Assembly (NCBI GenBank): GCA_964540905.1
Contig: CAZIOS010000008.1
Location: forward strand, 23,156-87,155
Length of the DNA stretch: 64,000 nt
Origin: VAYN01 sp964540905
GTDB lineage: Bacteria; Actinomycetota; Thermoleophilia; Solirubrobacterales; 70-9
Direction: 5' to 3'
A model generated the notes under the pieces. That model saw only the letters and a list, made by a program, of their open reading frames with translations. It had not been told where the DNA came from and did no database searches. Positions 33,488 to 42,271 of the stretch are shown here, piece after piece. The translations under genes were made by a program, and so were the position numbers. How positions within the stretch are numbered: position 1 is the first letter of the stretch; every line of letters starts with the position of its first letter.

Positions 33488-34666
33488 TCACAGCCCCATC
33501 GTCTTGCCGAGGATCTCCTTCATCACCTCGTCGGTGCCGCCGCCGATCGGGCCGAGGCGGGCGTCGCGGACGGCGCGCTCGATGCCGTACTCGCGCATGT
33601 AGCCGTAGCCGCCGTGGATCTGCAGGGACTGATCGGCGATCTCGAGCACGGCGCGCTGGGTGACGAGCTTGGCCATGGTGACCTCGCGGATGCAGTCCTG
33701 GCCCTCGTGGAAGAGGCGCAGGGAGTTGTAGGTGAGGGCGCGGGCGGCTTCGGCCTTGGTCGCCATCTCGGCGACCTGGTGGCGGATCGCCTGGAACTTG
33801 CCGATCGGGCGGCCGAAGGCTTCGCGCTCGAGCGCGTAGGCAACGGTGGTCTCGATCAGGCGCTGCATCGCGCCGACCGCGCCGATCGCCATCAGCAGCC
33901 GCTCCCAGGCGAAGTTGGCCATGATCAGCTTGAAGCCGCCGTTCTCCTCGCCGAGCAGGTTCTCCGCCGGCACCTCGACGTCGCTGAAGGAGAGCTCGCC
34001 GGTGTCGGAGGAGTGCCAGCCCATCTTCTCCAGCTTCCGCGCAACCTCGTAGCCGGGCATCTCGCGCTCGAGCACGAGGAAGGAGATGCCGCCGTGGCCG
34101 CCCGCCGCGGTCGTCTTGCAGGCGCAGACGAGGAAGTCGGCGCGGACGCCGTTGGTGATGAAGGTCTTGGCGCCGTTGACGAGGTAGCCGCCGTCGACCC
34201 GCCGCGCGGTGGTGGCGATGCCGGCGACGTCGGAGCCGGCGCCCGGCTCGGTGATGCCGAGGGCGCCGATCTTCTCGCCGGCGATCCCCGGCACCAGCCA
34301 GCGCCGCTTCTGCTCCTCGCTGCCGAAGTTGAAGATCGGCGGCATCGCGATCGAGGCGTGGGCGTTGAGGCCGGCGGCGACGCCACCGGAGCCGCCGGAG
34401 CGGGCCAGCTCCTCGACCCAGACCGCGTCGTGCAGGTGGGTGCCGCCCTGGCCGCCGTAGCGCTCGGGGAACTTCAGCCCGAGGAAGCCGAGCTCGGCGC
34501 AGCGGGCGTAGAGCTCGCGGGGAAATTCCCGCGCCGCCTCCCACTCGTCGACGTGGGGGGCGATCTCGGCGGCGACGAAGCGGGCGACGGTCTGCCGCAG
34601 CTCCTCGTGCTCCTCGCCGAACGGCGGCAGGGTGGCGCGCCGCCCGCTGTCCTTGACGATCGCCAT
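33488..34666 (-). CDS. acyl-CoA dehydrogenase
   Basis: A 392-residue flavoenzyme of beta-oxidation or branched-chain degradation. It has ALGITEPGAGSDVAGIATTARRV, VNGAKTFITNGVRADFLVC, FGRPIGKFQAIRHQVAEM and LQIHGGYGYMREYGIERAVRDARLGPIGGGTDEVMKEIL. The motif YGYMREYGIER carries the family's C-terminal Glu. It resembles the paralogue at 45615-46832. The ATG at 34666 gives MAIVKDSGRRATLPPFG; upstream codons do not match the family. It is divergent from the cyclase gene, 49 bases apart. Confidence 0.93.
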   Translation of the reverse strand: MAIVKDSGRRATLPPFGEEHEELRQTVARFVAAEIAPHVDEWEAAREFPRELYARCAELGFLGLKFPERYGGQGGTHLHDAVWVEELARSGGSGGVAAGLNAHASIAMPPIFNFGSEEQKRRWLVPGIAGEKIGALGITEPGAGSDVAGIATTARRVDGGYLVNGAKTFITNGVRADFLVCACKTTAAGGHGGISFLVLEREMPGYEVARKLEKMGWHSSDTGELSFSDVEVPAENLLGEENGGFKLIMANFAWERLLMAIGAVGAMQRLIETTVAYALEREAFGRPIGKFQAIRHQVAEMATKAEAARALTYNSLRLFHEGQDCIREVTMAKLVTQRAVLEIADQSLQIHGGYGYMREYGIERAVRDARLGPIGGGTDEVMKEILGKTMGL

Positions 34667-34715
34667 CTGGCGGCACGCTACCAACGGTCCGGCCGGGCGT
34701 AACCTCTTCCTCACC

Positions 34716-37700
34716 GTGAGCGAGACGACGAGGGACGACGCCGAGCGCAAGCAGGTCACCGTGCTCTTCGCCGACGTCAGCGGCTCGATGGACCTGGCCG
34801 AGCAGCAGGACCCGGAGGAGTGGCGCAAGATCATGCAGCGCTTCTTCGCGATCCTCGCTGGCGCCGTCGGCCGCTTCGAGGGCACCGTCGACAAGTTCAC
34901 CGGCGACGGCATCATGGCCGTCTTCGGCGCCCCGGTCGCCCACGAGGACCATGCCCAGCGCGCCTGCTACGCGGCGCTGAAGATGCTCGAGGACGTCTCC
35001 GCCTATGCCGCCGAGCTGCGGCGCGGGCCCGGCCTCAACTTCTCGACCCGGATCGGGATCAACTCGGGCGAGGTCGTCGCCGGGGCGATCGGCGACGGCG
35101 CCGGCGACTACACCGCGATCGGCCACACGGTCGGGCTGGCGCAGCGGATGGAGGCGCTGGCCGAGCCCGGCAAGGCCTACGTGGCCGAGAGCACCGCGGC
35201 GCTGGCCCGGGGCTTCCTCGACCTCGAGGACCTGGGCGAGTTCGCGATCAAGGGCGCGAGCCGGCCGGTCCGCGTCTTCGAGCTGGCCGGGGTCGGCGCC
35301 GCCCGCTCCCGCCTCGACCTCTCGCGCCAGCGCGGCTTCTCCCGCTTCGTCGGCCGCGGCGCCGAGATGGCGGTGCTGGAGCAGGCGCTGGAGCGGGCCA
35401 AGGCGGGGGAGGGGGGCGCGGTCGGGCTCGCCGCCGACCCCGGCGTCGGCAAGAGCCGCCTCAGCCGCGAGTTCGCCGAGCGCTGCCGCGCCGACGGGGT
35501 CCAGGTCTTCGAGGCGCAGGCCCAGGCCCACGGGGAGTCGATCCCCTACCTGCCGGTGCTGCAGATGCTGCGCGCCTTCTTCGGGATCGGCGAGCGCGAG
35601 CCGGAGCAGCTGGCGCGCGAGAAGATCGCCGGCCGGGCGCTGCTGCTCGACCCCGACTTCGCCGACGAGTTGCCGCTGACCTTCGACTTCCTCGGCGTCC
35701 CCGACCCCGAGCGGCCGCAGCCGCAGATGAGCCCGGAGGCGCGGCAGCGGGCGCTGGGGACGATCGTCTGCCGCCTGGTCAACGCGCCGAGCCGGCGCAA
35801 GACGCTGGTCCTGGTGCTGGAGGACCTGCACTGGATCGACGAGGGCAGCAACGCGATGCTGCGGCAGCTGGTCGAGTCGATCGCCGGCACCAACACCCTC
35901 GCCGTCGTCAACTTCCGGCCCGAATACACGCCGGCCTGGGCCGCCTCGCCCGCCTACCGGCAGATCTCGCTGCAGCCGCTGCGGCGGGCGGACACCGCCG
36001 AGCTGCTGCGCGACCTCGCCGGCGCCGACCCCTCGCTCGACGGCCTCGACGAGCCGATCCACGAGCGCACTCAGGGCAACCCCTTCTTCATCGAGGAGAT
36101 CGTCCGCGAGCTGGCCGAGTCCGGCCACCTCGAGGGCGAGCGCGGCGCCTACCGGCTGCTGGCGCCGATCGAGGACGCGCGGGTGCCGGTCACCGTGCAG
36201 GCGATCCTCGCCGCCCGCATCGACCGTCTCTCGCCCGCCGCCAAGCAGCTGCTGCAGGCCGCCTCGGTGCTCGGTAAGGAGGTCGGCGCCCGCTCGCTGG
36301 GGCTGACCGCCGGCCTCGCCGAGGGGGAGCTGGAGGCGGCGTTGTGCGAGCTGGTCGAGGGCGGCTTCCTGTTCGAAGCCGAGCTCTACCCGCGGCGGCT
36401 GCTGGCCTTCCGCCACCCGCTGACCCGCGAGGTCGCCTACGGGACCCAGCTCGGCGAGCGCCGGGCGGCGACCCACGCCGCCGCGGCGCGGGCGCTGATC
36501 GAGCTCGAGCCGGAGCGGCTCGACGAGCTGGCGGCGCTGGTCGCCCACCACTTCGCCGAGGGCGGCGAGACTCTGGAAGCGGCGCGCTGGTTCGCCCGCG
36601 CCGCGCACCGCGCCGGCCACACCCGGCCCCAGGACGCGCTGGCGCTCTGGCAGCGGGTGACGGCGCTGGCCGACGCGCTGGAGGAGAGCGACGAGGCGCT
36701 GGCGCTGGCCGTCTCCTCGCGTCTGCTGCAGCTCGAATACGCCTGGCGGCTGGGGATGGACCGCGAGCAGGCCGAGGCGCTGGCCGCCGAGGCGACCATG
36801 ATCGCCGAGCGGCTCGGCGACGTCTCCTCGCTGGCATTGCTGAAGCTGCTGACCGGCGCCCGGCCCGGCGTCGCCAACCACGCCGGCGAATGGGTCGCCG
36901 CCGCCGCCGAGGCGACTGCGCTGGCCGACGAGACCGGTGACCCCGGGCTGCGGGTTGCGGTACGCAGCGCCGGCGCCTACGCGCAGATCTGCGCTGGCGA
37001 CCTCGACGGGATCGAAGCGACGGTCGACGAGCTGATCGCCCTGACCGGGGGCGACGCGACGGTCGGCGCCGGGATCGTCGTCGACTGCCCGCTCGCCTGG
37101 GGGCCGATGGCAAAGGCCATGGTGATGCGCGAGCGCAACCGGATCGGGGAGGCCGAAGCGCTGGCCGACGAGGCGCTGCGGGTCGCGATCGAGCACGACG
37201 ACCCCGAGACCGAGAGCTGGGCGTTGGGGACGAAGTCCTCGCTGCTGGCCGACCGCGGGGAGATCGAGGCCGCCCTGGCGCTGGCGCGCCGCAACCGCGA
37301 GCTGACCGAGCGGCTCGGCGACGTCTTTTCGCGCAGCACCGCGCTGACGGCGCTCACCTACGTGCTGCTGGCCGCCGGCGAGCCCCAGCAGGCGCTGGAG
37401 GCGATCGAGCTCTCGGAGGGGATCTACCGCGAGGCGATGGGTTCCGGCGGCGAGTCCGAGGCCTGGCGCGGGATCCTCCGCGCCCGCGCTCTGCTCGCTC
37501 TCGATCACATCGAGCAGGCGCTGGAGGTGGCGGAGTGGGCCGCCGCCACCGCCGATCGCAAGGGCATGGGATGGCAGACGCCACCCGCCTTCCTCACCCT
37601 CGCCCAGGCCCGCTTCGCCGCCGGCGCTCCCGGGGTCGAGGAGGCGTTGGGGGAGGCGACCGAGCGCGCGACCCGCAGCGGCCACACGATGTCGCTGCGG

Positions 37701-37739
37701 CGGATCGAGTCCGAGCGCGCCGCCCTCACCGCCGCTTAG
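34716..37739 (+). CDS. class III nucleotide cyclase with AAA ATPase and TPR-like domains
   Basis: A 1007-residue multidomain protein. Residues about 13-190 are a class III cyclase with both metal aspartates (VTVLFADVSGSMDLAE; DKFTGDGIMAVFGAPVAHEDHAQRAC). Residues 210-520 are an ATPase with Walker A AADPGVGKSRL near 240 and Walker B LVLVLEDLHWIDEG near 368. The rest is a helical TPR-like array ending ESERAALTAA. Such proteins are frequent in actinobacteria; the ATPase is of the MalT/LuxR-like STAND type, which usually senses a ligand. The product, cAMP or cGMP, cannot be told from sequence. Starts with GTG 34716. Confidence 0.9.
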   Translation: MSETTRDDAERKQVTVLFADVSGSMDLAEQQDPEEWRKIMQRFFAILAGAVGRFEGTVDKFTGDGIMAVFGAPVAHEDHAQRACYAALKMLEDVSAYAAELRRGPGLNFSTRIGINSGEVVAGAIGDGAGDYTAIGHTVGLAQRMEALAEPGKAYVAESTAALARGFLDLEDLGEFAIKGASRPVRVFELAGVGAARSRLDLSRQRGFSRFVGRGAEMAVLEQALERAKAGEGGAVGLAADPGVGKSRLSREFAERCRADGVQVFEAQAQAHGESIPYLPVLQMLRAFFGIGEREPEQLAREKIAGRALLLDPDFADELPLTFDFLGVPDPERPQPQMSPEARQRALGTIVCRLVNAPSRRKTLVLVLEDLHWIDEGSNAMLRQLVESIAGTNTLAVVNFRPEYTPAWAASPAYRQISLQPLRRADTAELLRDLAGADPSLDGLDEPIHERTQGNPFFIEEIVRELAESGHLEGERGAYRLLAPIEDARVPVTVQAILAARIDRLSPAAKQLLQAASVLGKEVGARSLGLTAGLAEGELEAALCELVEGGFLFEAELYPRRLLAFRHPLTREVAYGTQLGERRAATHAAAARALIELEPERLDELAALVAHHFAEGGETLEAARWFARAAHRAGHTRPQDALALWQRVTALADALEESDEALALAVSSRLLQLEYAWRLGMDREQAEALAAEATMIAERLGDVSSLALLKLLTGARPGVANHAGEWVAAAAEATALADETGDPGLRVAVRSAGAYAQICAGDLDGIEATVDELIALTGGDATVGAGIVVDCPLAWGPMAKAMVMRERNRIGEAEALADEALRVAIEHDDPETESWALGTKSSLLADRGEIEAALALARRNRELTERLGDVFSRSTALTALTYVLLAAGEPQQALEAIELSEGIYREAMGSGGESEAWRGILRARALLALDHIEQALEVAEWAAATADRKGMGWQTPPAFLTLAQARFAAGAPGVEEALGEATERATRSGHTMSLRRIESERAALTAA

Positions 37740-37744
37740 GCAGA

Positions 37745-38728
37745 ATGGCGGCGATGAGCGAGACGGTCTTCGTCACCGGCGGCTCCGGCTTCATCGGCGG
37801 CCGCCTGATCGAGCGGCTGGTCGGCGAAGGGAAGTCGGTGCGGGCGCTGGCCCGTTCCGACGCTGCCGCGGCGAAGGTTGCCGGGCTCGGCGCCGAGCCG
37901 GTTCGCGGCGAGCTCGGCGACCGCGCCTCGCTGGCGGCGGGCGCCGCCGGCACCGGCACCGCCTTCCACCTCGCCGCCCACCTCGGTGAGTGGGGGCCCT
38001 GGGAGGAGTTCGAGCGCGGCAACGTCGAGGGCACCCGCAACGCGCTGGCCGCCTGCGCCGAGGCTGGCGTCGGCCGCTTCGTCCACTGCGGCACCGAGGC
38101 GGCGCTGATGGCCGGCGAGCCGCTGGTTCACGTCGACGAGACGGCGCCGCTGCGCCCCGACTCGCCCGCTCCCTACCCGGCGACCAAGGCGCGGGCTGAG
38201 CAGGCGGTGCGCGACGGCGCCCGCGCGGGCTTCGAGACGGTGGTGGTGCGGCCGCGCTTCGTCTGGGGCAGGGGCGACACGACGCTGCTGCCGGGGATGG
38301 TCGAGCTGGTCGAAGCCGGCAAATTCGCCTGGGTCGGCGGCGGCCGCAACGTCACCGACACCACCCACGTCGACAACGTCGTCGAGGGATTGCTGCTGGC
38401 CGCCGCCAAGGGACGCTCCGGCGAGGCCTACTTCGTCACCGACGACGAGCCCGTCGTCTTCCGCGAGTTCGTCAGCGCGATGCTGCGGACCCAGGGCGCC
38501 GAGCCGTCCGACCGCAGCCTGCCGGCCTGGACGGCGCGTCCGCTGGCCCGCATCTGCGAGACCGCCTGGAAGCTGCTGCCGCTCCCCGGCGAACCGCCGA
38601 TGACCACCTTCCGCGCCTGGATCCTGACCCAGGAGTGCACGATCAACATCGCCAAGGCCCGCACCGAGCTCGGCTACGCCCCGAAGGTCAGCCGCGTCCA
38701 GGGCCTGGCGGCGATGCGCTTGACCTGA
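37745..38728 (+). CDS. NAD-dependent epimerase / 3-beta-hydroxysteroid-dehydrogenase-like protein
   Basis: About 327 residues. VFVTGGSGFIGGRLIERLVGEGKSVRALARS binds NAD(P), and YPATKARAEQAV gives the Tyr-x3-Lys pair. RPRFVWGRGDTTLLPGMVELVEAGKFAWVGGGRNVTDTTHVDNVVEGLLLA is typical of the extended SDR group that includes sterol dehydrogenases such as 3-beta-HSD and NSDHL. The substrate cannot be fixed. ATG at 37745 or 37754; the former follows a TTAGG sequence. It follows the cyclase gene by 5 bases, so they may share a transcript. Confidence 0.87.
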   Translation: MAAMSETVFVTGGSGFIGGRLIERLVGEGKSVRALARSDAAAAKVAGLGAEPVRGELGDRASLAAGAAGTGTAFHLAAHLGEWGPWEEFERGNVEGTRNALAACAEAGVGRFVHCGTEAALMAGEPLVHVDETAPLRPDSPAPYPATKARAEQAVRDGARAGFETVVVRPRFVWGRGDTTLLPGMVELVEAGKFAWVGGGRNVTDTTHVDNVVEGLLLAAAKGRSGEAYFVTDDEPVVFREFVSAMLRTQGAEPSDRSLPAWTARPLARICETAWKLLPLPGEPPMTTFRAWILTQECTINIAKARTELGYAPKVSRVQGLAAMRLT

Positions 38729-38773
38729 CCGCGCGGGGGCCGACCCTGTGCGCAGAGCACCAATCCCCGCGCC

Positions 38774-38809
38774 CTTTGCTTGACAAAGCTTTAGCAAAGT
38801 AGGCAGAAT
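38774..38809 (+). promoter_or_regulatory. sigma-70-like promoter with inverted repeat
   Basis: TTGACA at 38780-38785 and CAGAAT at 38804-38809 are 18 bases apart. An inverted repeat, CTTTGCT at 38774-38780 and AGCAAAG at 38793-38799, overlaps the -35 box and could be an operator. It leads to the secreted-protein gene at 38840, which has GAGGAGG before its ATG. Confidence 0.6.
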
Positions 38810-38839
38810 CGGGACAGGCGAGCGGGCGAGGAGGCAAGC

Positions 38840-39415
38840 ATGTTGGGAAAGGCGAAGTTGGCGGTGATAAGCATGGCGGCGGTGGCGTTCCTGGCGATGC
38901 CGGCGACGGCCTCGGCGGGTGTGTGGCTGCACGAAGGCGTAGAACTGGCGGCCATCGCGAACGTGGAAATGGTCGGGTCCGTGGAATTCGAATTCACGAT
39001 GGTCCCCGGAACCAAATTCATCTGCGGCGAAGTCTTCGCCGACCTCGAAGCGAAACCCGGCGGCGGCGGTGGGATCAATGCCTTCGAAAGGGAGACACTG
39101 AGTTGTGGGGGCGAAGGCCTGTACGAAGGGTGCACGCTTGCCGCACACAGCGAACCCGGCCTCCCCTGGGCCGTCACCGTGAACGAAAACGACGTCTCGG
39201 TGAAAAACGTCCGGCTGAACTACGTCTTCGACAAAGGATGCTTCCTGGAAGAAGCGCAGGTGAAAATCCCGACGATGACGCTGACGCCCGACAACCAGGA
39301 AGCGATCACCGAATTCACGATCAGCGGCGAAGGGGTCGACCAGTCGACCCTGCTCCCGGTCAAGATCAGCGGCACGCTCTTTCCAGCCGAAGCCGAAACA
39401 TACGGGATCGAATGA
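38840..39415 (+). CDS. secreted protein of unknown function
   Basis: A 191-residue protein with a signal peptide (MLGKAKLAVISMAAVAFLAMPATASA). The mature part is acidic and beta-rich (GSVEFEFTMVPGTKFICGEVFADLE; TLLPVKISGTLFPAEAETYGIE), with four to five cysteines that could form disulfides. I recognise no family beyond general resemblance to small secreted proteins of these bacteria. Codon use is less extreme in GC (many gaa, aaa codons), unlike its neighbours. It has its own promoter and a strong 3' hairpin, so it is a monocistronic unit. Confidence 0.75.
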   Translation: MLGKAKLAVISMAAVAFLAMPATASAGVWLHEGVELAAIANVEMVGSVEFEFTMVPGTKFICGEVFADLEAKPGGGGGINAFERETLSCGGEGLYEGCTLAAHSEPGLPWAVTVNENDVSVKNVRLNYVFDKGCFLEEAQVKIPTMTLTPDNQEAITEFTISGEGVDQSTLLPVKISGTLFPAEAETYGIE

Positions 39416-39422
39416 GGCTGGC

Positions 39423-39477
39423 GCTGACGCTTCTGCTCCAGTGTCCGCATAGCGGACACAACTGCAGACGCGTCAGC
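39423..39477. terminator. long imperfect hairpin between convergent genes
   Basis: Nested stems: GCTGACGC (39423-39430) with GCGTCAGC (39470-39477); TCTGC (39432-39436) with GCAGA (39464-39468); and an apex GTGTCCGC (39441-39448) with GCGGACAC (39452-39459) closing an ATA loop. It extends into the last codons of the MerR gene and lies 7 bases after the secreted-protein stop, so it can end both transcripts. The apex CCGCATAGCGG recurs at 47758-47769 in altered form. Confidence 0.75.
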
Positions 39478-40165
39478 CTCGCCGCCGCTCCAGCTCCGCC
39501 ACCAGCAGCTTGGTGTGCAGGGCGGCGATCAGGTCCTTGAGCGGTTGGGCGCCGGCTTCGAGCATGTCGACGACGCGCTCGGGAGGAACCTCGCCGGCGA
39601 GGCGGTTCATCACCACGTCGACCTCCTGGCGGACCAGCTCCTCGAGCGCGGTCTTGTAGCGCAGGGTGTCGTAGACGGTGAAGCCGATCTGCTCGTCGTA
39701 GCCGCCGGCGCGGAAGCGGCCGATCGCCTCGATGATCGTCACGTCGGAGGGGGAGTAGCCGCGGCTGTTGGGGCTGAGGACCTCGATCTCCTCGAGCCGG
39801 TCGAGCACCTCCTTCGGCAGGCCGTAGCGCTTGCGTACCTCGGCGGCGCTGGTCCGCGCCCGCTCGCCGGCCAGCGCCCGGTCGAGGATCCGGTCCTCCA
39901 GCTCCAGCAGCGCTCCGGCCCGGTCGGGGTCCTCGTCGAGGACCGACTTGATCGCCTTCAGCGGCATGAAGCGCTCCTCCTGCAGGCGCTTGATCAGCCG
40001 GATCCGGTCGACGAACTCGGGTGGGTAGTAGGCCATGTTGCGGCTGGTCTTGACCGGCTCCGGCAGCAGGCCCTCGCGCAGGTAGTGCTTGATCGTCGGC
40101 GCCGGCACCCCCGAGGCCTCGGCCAGCTCGCCCATCCGCAGCAGCTCGGTGGCGTTGCCGCTCAC
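39473..40165 (-). CDS. MerR family transcriptional regulator
   Basis: A 230-residue regulator. The N-terminal winged helix is LRMGELAEASGVPAPTIKHYLREGLLPEPVKTSRNMAYYPPEFVDRIRLIKRLQEERFMPLKAIKSVL. The 110-residue C-terminal part is helical (SPSDVTIIEAIGRFRAGGYDEQIGFTVYDTLRYKTALEELVRQEVDVVMNRL) and may bind an acyl-CoA. It has no obvious metal cysteines. Its GTG overlaps the stop of the CoA-transferase gene, making it the last gene of an acyl-CoA operon. That position suggests it controls this operon; the 22-bp repeat at 44672-44693 is a candidate site. Confidence 0.88.
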   Translation of the reverse strand: MSGNATELLRMGELAEASGVPAPTIKHYLREGLLPEPVKTSRNMAYYPPEFVDRIRLIKRLQEERFMPLKAIKSVLDEDPDRAGALLELEDRILDRALAGERARTSAAEVRKRYGLPKEVLDRLEEIEVLSPNSRGYSPSDVTIIEAIGRFRAGGYDEQIGFTVYDTLRYKTALEELVRQEVDVVMNRLAGEVPPERVVDMLEAGAQPLKDLIAALHTKLLVAELERRRG

Positions 40166-41397
40166 GCCCGGAACTCCATCGCCCCGTCGGCGTTGGGGCC
40201 GGCGGCGGCGCCCGACTCCAGCATCGCCGCGACCTCCGCCTCCGAGTAGCCGGCCTCGCGCAGTGCCTCCTCGGTGTGCTCGCCGAAGGCCGGCGCCGGC
40301 CGGGTCGGGTCGCCGGGGGTGCGGCCCAGCTTCAGCGGCAGGCCGAGCTGGCGCACCGTCCCCAGCCCCGGCTGTTCGATCTCGACCACCATCTCGCGCG
40401 CCCGCACCAACTCCGAGTCGAGCGCCTCGTCGAGGTCGAGGATCGGCTCGATGCAGCAGTCGTGCTCGTCGTTGAAGGCGAGCCACTCGGCCTGGGTGCG
40501 GGAGCGGAAGACCGCCGCCACCTCGCGCCAGGCAGCGGACCCCGGCGCCTCGAACTGCGCCTCGATCAGGTCGGGACGGCCGACCCCGTCGCAGAGCGCC
40601 GCCCAGAACTTCGGCTCCAGGGCGCCGCAGCTGACCCAGCCGTCGGCGGCCTCGTAGGGGAGGTAACAGATCAGGCCGCCGGCGAGCTGCTGCTCGCCGC
40701 GCCGCGGCACCTCCTGGTCGCAGAAGTAGCGGCCGGCGACCATCGCCAGCCAGGAGAGGGCGCCGTCGGTCATCGAGACGTCGACCAGCTGCCCCTCGCC
40801 GGAGCGCCGCCGCTCGTGCAGCGCCGCCATCACCCCGAAGGCGGCCATCAGGCCGCCGCCGCCGAGGTCGGCGATCTGGCCCGCCGACTGCACCGGCGGC
40901 CCGTCCCTGGCCCCGGTCAGCCCCAGCAGCCCGACCAGGCCGAGGTAGTTCATGTCGTGGCCGGCGCGCTCGGCGTAGGGGCCGTCCTGGCCGTAGCCGG
41001 TGATCGCGCAGAAGACGATCGCCGGGTTGGCCTCGCGCATCCGCTCGTAGCCGACCCCGAGCCGGTCTAGGACGCCGGGGCGGAAGCCGTCGAGGACGAC
41101 GTCGTGGCGCTCGACCAGCCGCAGCAGCGCCTCGCGCCCGGCCTCGCTCTTGAGGTCGAGCCGGACCGAGCGCTTGCCCCGGTTGAGCGCCAGGTAGAGC
41201 GCCGAGCGGGTGCCCAGCGCCTGCTGCTCCTCGCCGCCGTAGTAGGGAGGGGCCCAGCGGATGTAGTCGCCGATGCCGGTGTCCTCGACCTTCAGCACCT
41301 CGGCGCCGAGGTCGGCCAGCAGCAGCGAGCAGAAACCCCCCGGCAGCAGCCGGGTCAGGTCGAGGACCCTGACGTCGCTAAGCGGAAGACCGCTCAC
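40162..41397 (-). CDS. CaiB/BaiF CoA-transferase family protein (racemase-like)
   Basis: A 411-residue class III CoA-transferase or alpha-methylacyl-CoA racemase relative. It begins LPLSDVRVLDLTRLLPGGFCSLLLADLGAEVLKVEDTGIGDYIRW, followed by RLDLKSEAGREALLRLVERHDVVLDGFRPGVLDRLGVGYERM. GHDMNYLGLVGLLGLTGARDGPPVQSAGQIADLGGGG has the racemase-type Asp and His residues (HDMNYLGL). It may racemise 2-methylacyl-CoA before beta-oxidation. It overlaps the BKACE gene by 20 bases and the MerR gene by 4. Confidence 0.88.
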   Translation of the reverse strand: MSGLPLSDVRVLDLTRLLPGGFCSLLLADLGAEVLKVEDTGIGDYIRWAPPYYGGEEQQALGTRSALYLALNRGKRSVRLDLKSEAGREALLRLVERHDVVLDGFRPGVLDRLGVGYERMREANPAIVFCAITGYGQDGPYAERAGHDMNYLGLVGLLGLTGARDGPPVQSAGQIADLGGGGLMAAFGVMAALHERRRSGEGQLVDVSMTDGALSWLAMVAGRYFCDQEVPRRGEQQLAGGLICYLPYEAADGWVSCGALEPKFWAALCDGVGRPDLIEAQFEAPGSAAWREVAAVFRSRTQAEWLAFNDEHDCCIEPILDLDEALDSELVRAREMVVEIEQPGLGTVRQLGLPLKLGRTPGDPTRPAPAFGEHTEEALREAGYSEAEVAAMLESGAAAGPNADGAMEFRA

Positions 41398-42271
41398 GAC
41401 GCGGCACCCCCAGCAGCTCGCGCGCCTCGGCGACGCTCGCCGGCCGCCGCCCGACGTCCTCGGCCATCTGCCGCGCCTTCGCGATCAGCTCGCCGTTGGA
41501 GCGGCACATCTCCCCGTTCGGCAGGTAGAGGTTGTCCTCGACCCCGGCGCGGACGTTGCCGCCCAGCACCAGCGAGGAGGCGAGCAGCTTCCACTGGTCG
41601 CGGGAGATGCCGATCACCTGCCACTGGTTCGGGCCCTCGGGGCCGCCGGGGATCTGGTCCGACATCAGGGTGACGTTGCGCGTCGTCGGCCGGATGCCGC
41701 CGGTCACCCCCATCACCAGCGAGATCTGCAGCGGCGGCTGCAGCAGCCCCATGTCGATCAGCGGGTCGAGGTTGGCGACGTGGCCGGCGTCGAAGCACTC
41801 GTGCTCGGGCTTGATCCCCAGCGCCTTCATCTCGGTCAAGAACTCGATGATCGTGTCGAAGCTGTTCTCGAAGACCGCTTTGAAGACGAAGTCCTGGCGT
41901 CGCCGCGAGTACTTGGCGTAGTTCATCGACGACATGTTGAGGGCGGCGACGTCCGGCTTCAGCGCCCGCAGGTACTCGAGCCGCTTCTCGATCGGGATCC
42001 CGATCGCCCCGGTCGAGTAGTTGACGATCACGTCGCCGACCTCGGCCAGGATCGCCTCGGTGATCGCGCCGAAGTCCTCGATCTCATAGGAAGGTGTGCC
42101 GTCGGGGGTGCGGGCATGGATGTGGATCTGCGAGGCGCCCTCGTCGACGGCTCGGCGCGCCTCGGCCGCGTACTCGGCCGGCGTGTAGGGGATCGCCGGG
42201 CACTGGTCGCGGTTGGCGATCACGCCGCTGATCGAGCAGCTGATCACCACCGGGTCCTCGAATCGGCTCAT
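41378..42271 (-). CDS. BKACE family beta-keto acid cleavage enzyme (DUF849)
   Basis: A 297-residue TIM-barrel zinc enzyme. Key stretches are VVISCSISGVIANRDQCPAIPYTPAEYAAEARRAVDEGASQIHIHARTPDGTPSYE (the HIHAR motif holds metal ligands) and ECFDAGHVANL. BKACE enzymes condense a beta-keto acid with acetyl-CoA, giving an acetoacetyl product and a new acyl-CoA; the founding member, Kce, acts in lysine fermentation. The substrate here is unknown. Its ATG overlaps the stop of the carboxyltransferase gene (ATGA). Confidence 0.9.
   Translation of the reverse strand: MSRFEDPVVISCSISGVIANRDQCPAIPYTPAEYAAEARRAVDEGASQIHIHARTPDGTPSYEIEDFGAITEAILAEVGDVIVNYSTGAIGIPIEKRLEYLRALKPDVAALNMSSMNYAKYSRRRQDFVFKAVFENSFDTIIEFLTEMKALGIKPEHECFDAGHVANLDPLIDMGLLQPPLQISLVMGVTGGIRPTTRNVTLMSDQIPGGPEGPNQWQVIGISRDQWKLLASSLVLGGNVRAGVEDNLYLPNGEMCRSNGELIAKARQMAEDVGRRPASVAEARELLGVPRRERSSA

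Noticed and set aside
33462..37685. Very long open frame on the minus strand opposite the cyclase gene
   Set aside because: It is an antisense shadow caused by high GC; its composition is Arg/Gly/Leu-rich without domains, while the plus strand has a clear multidomain protein.
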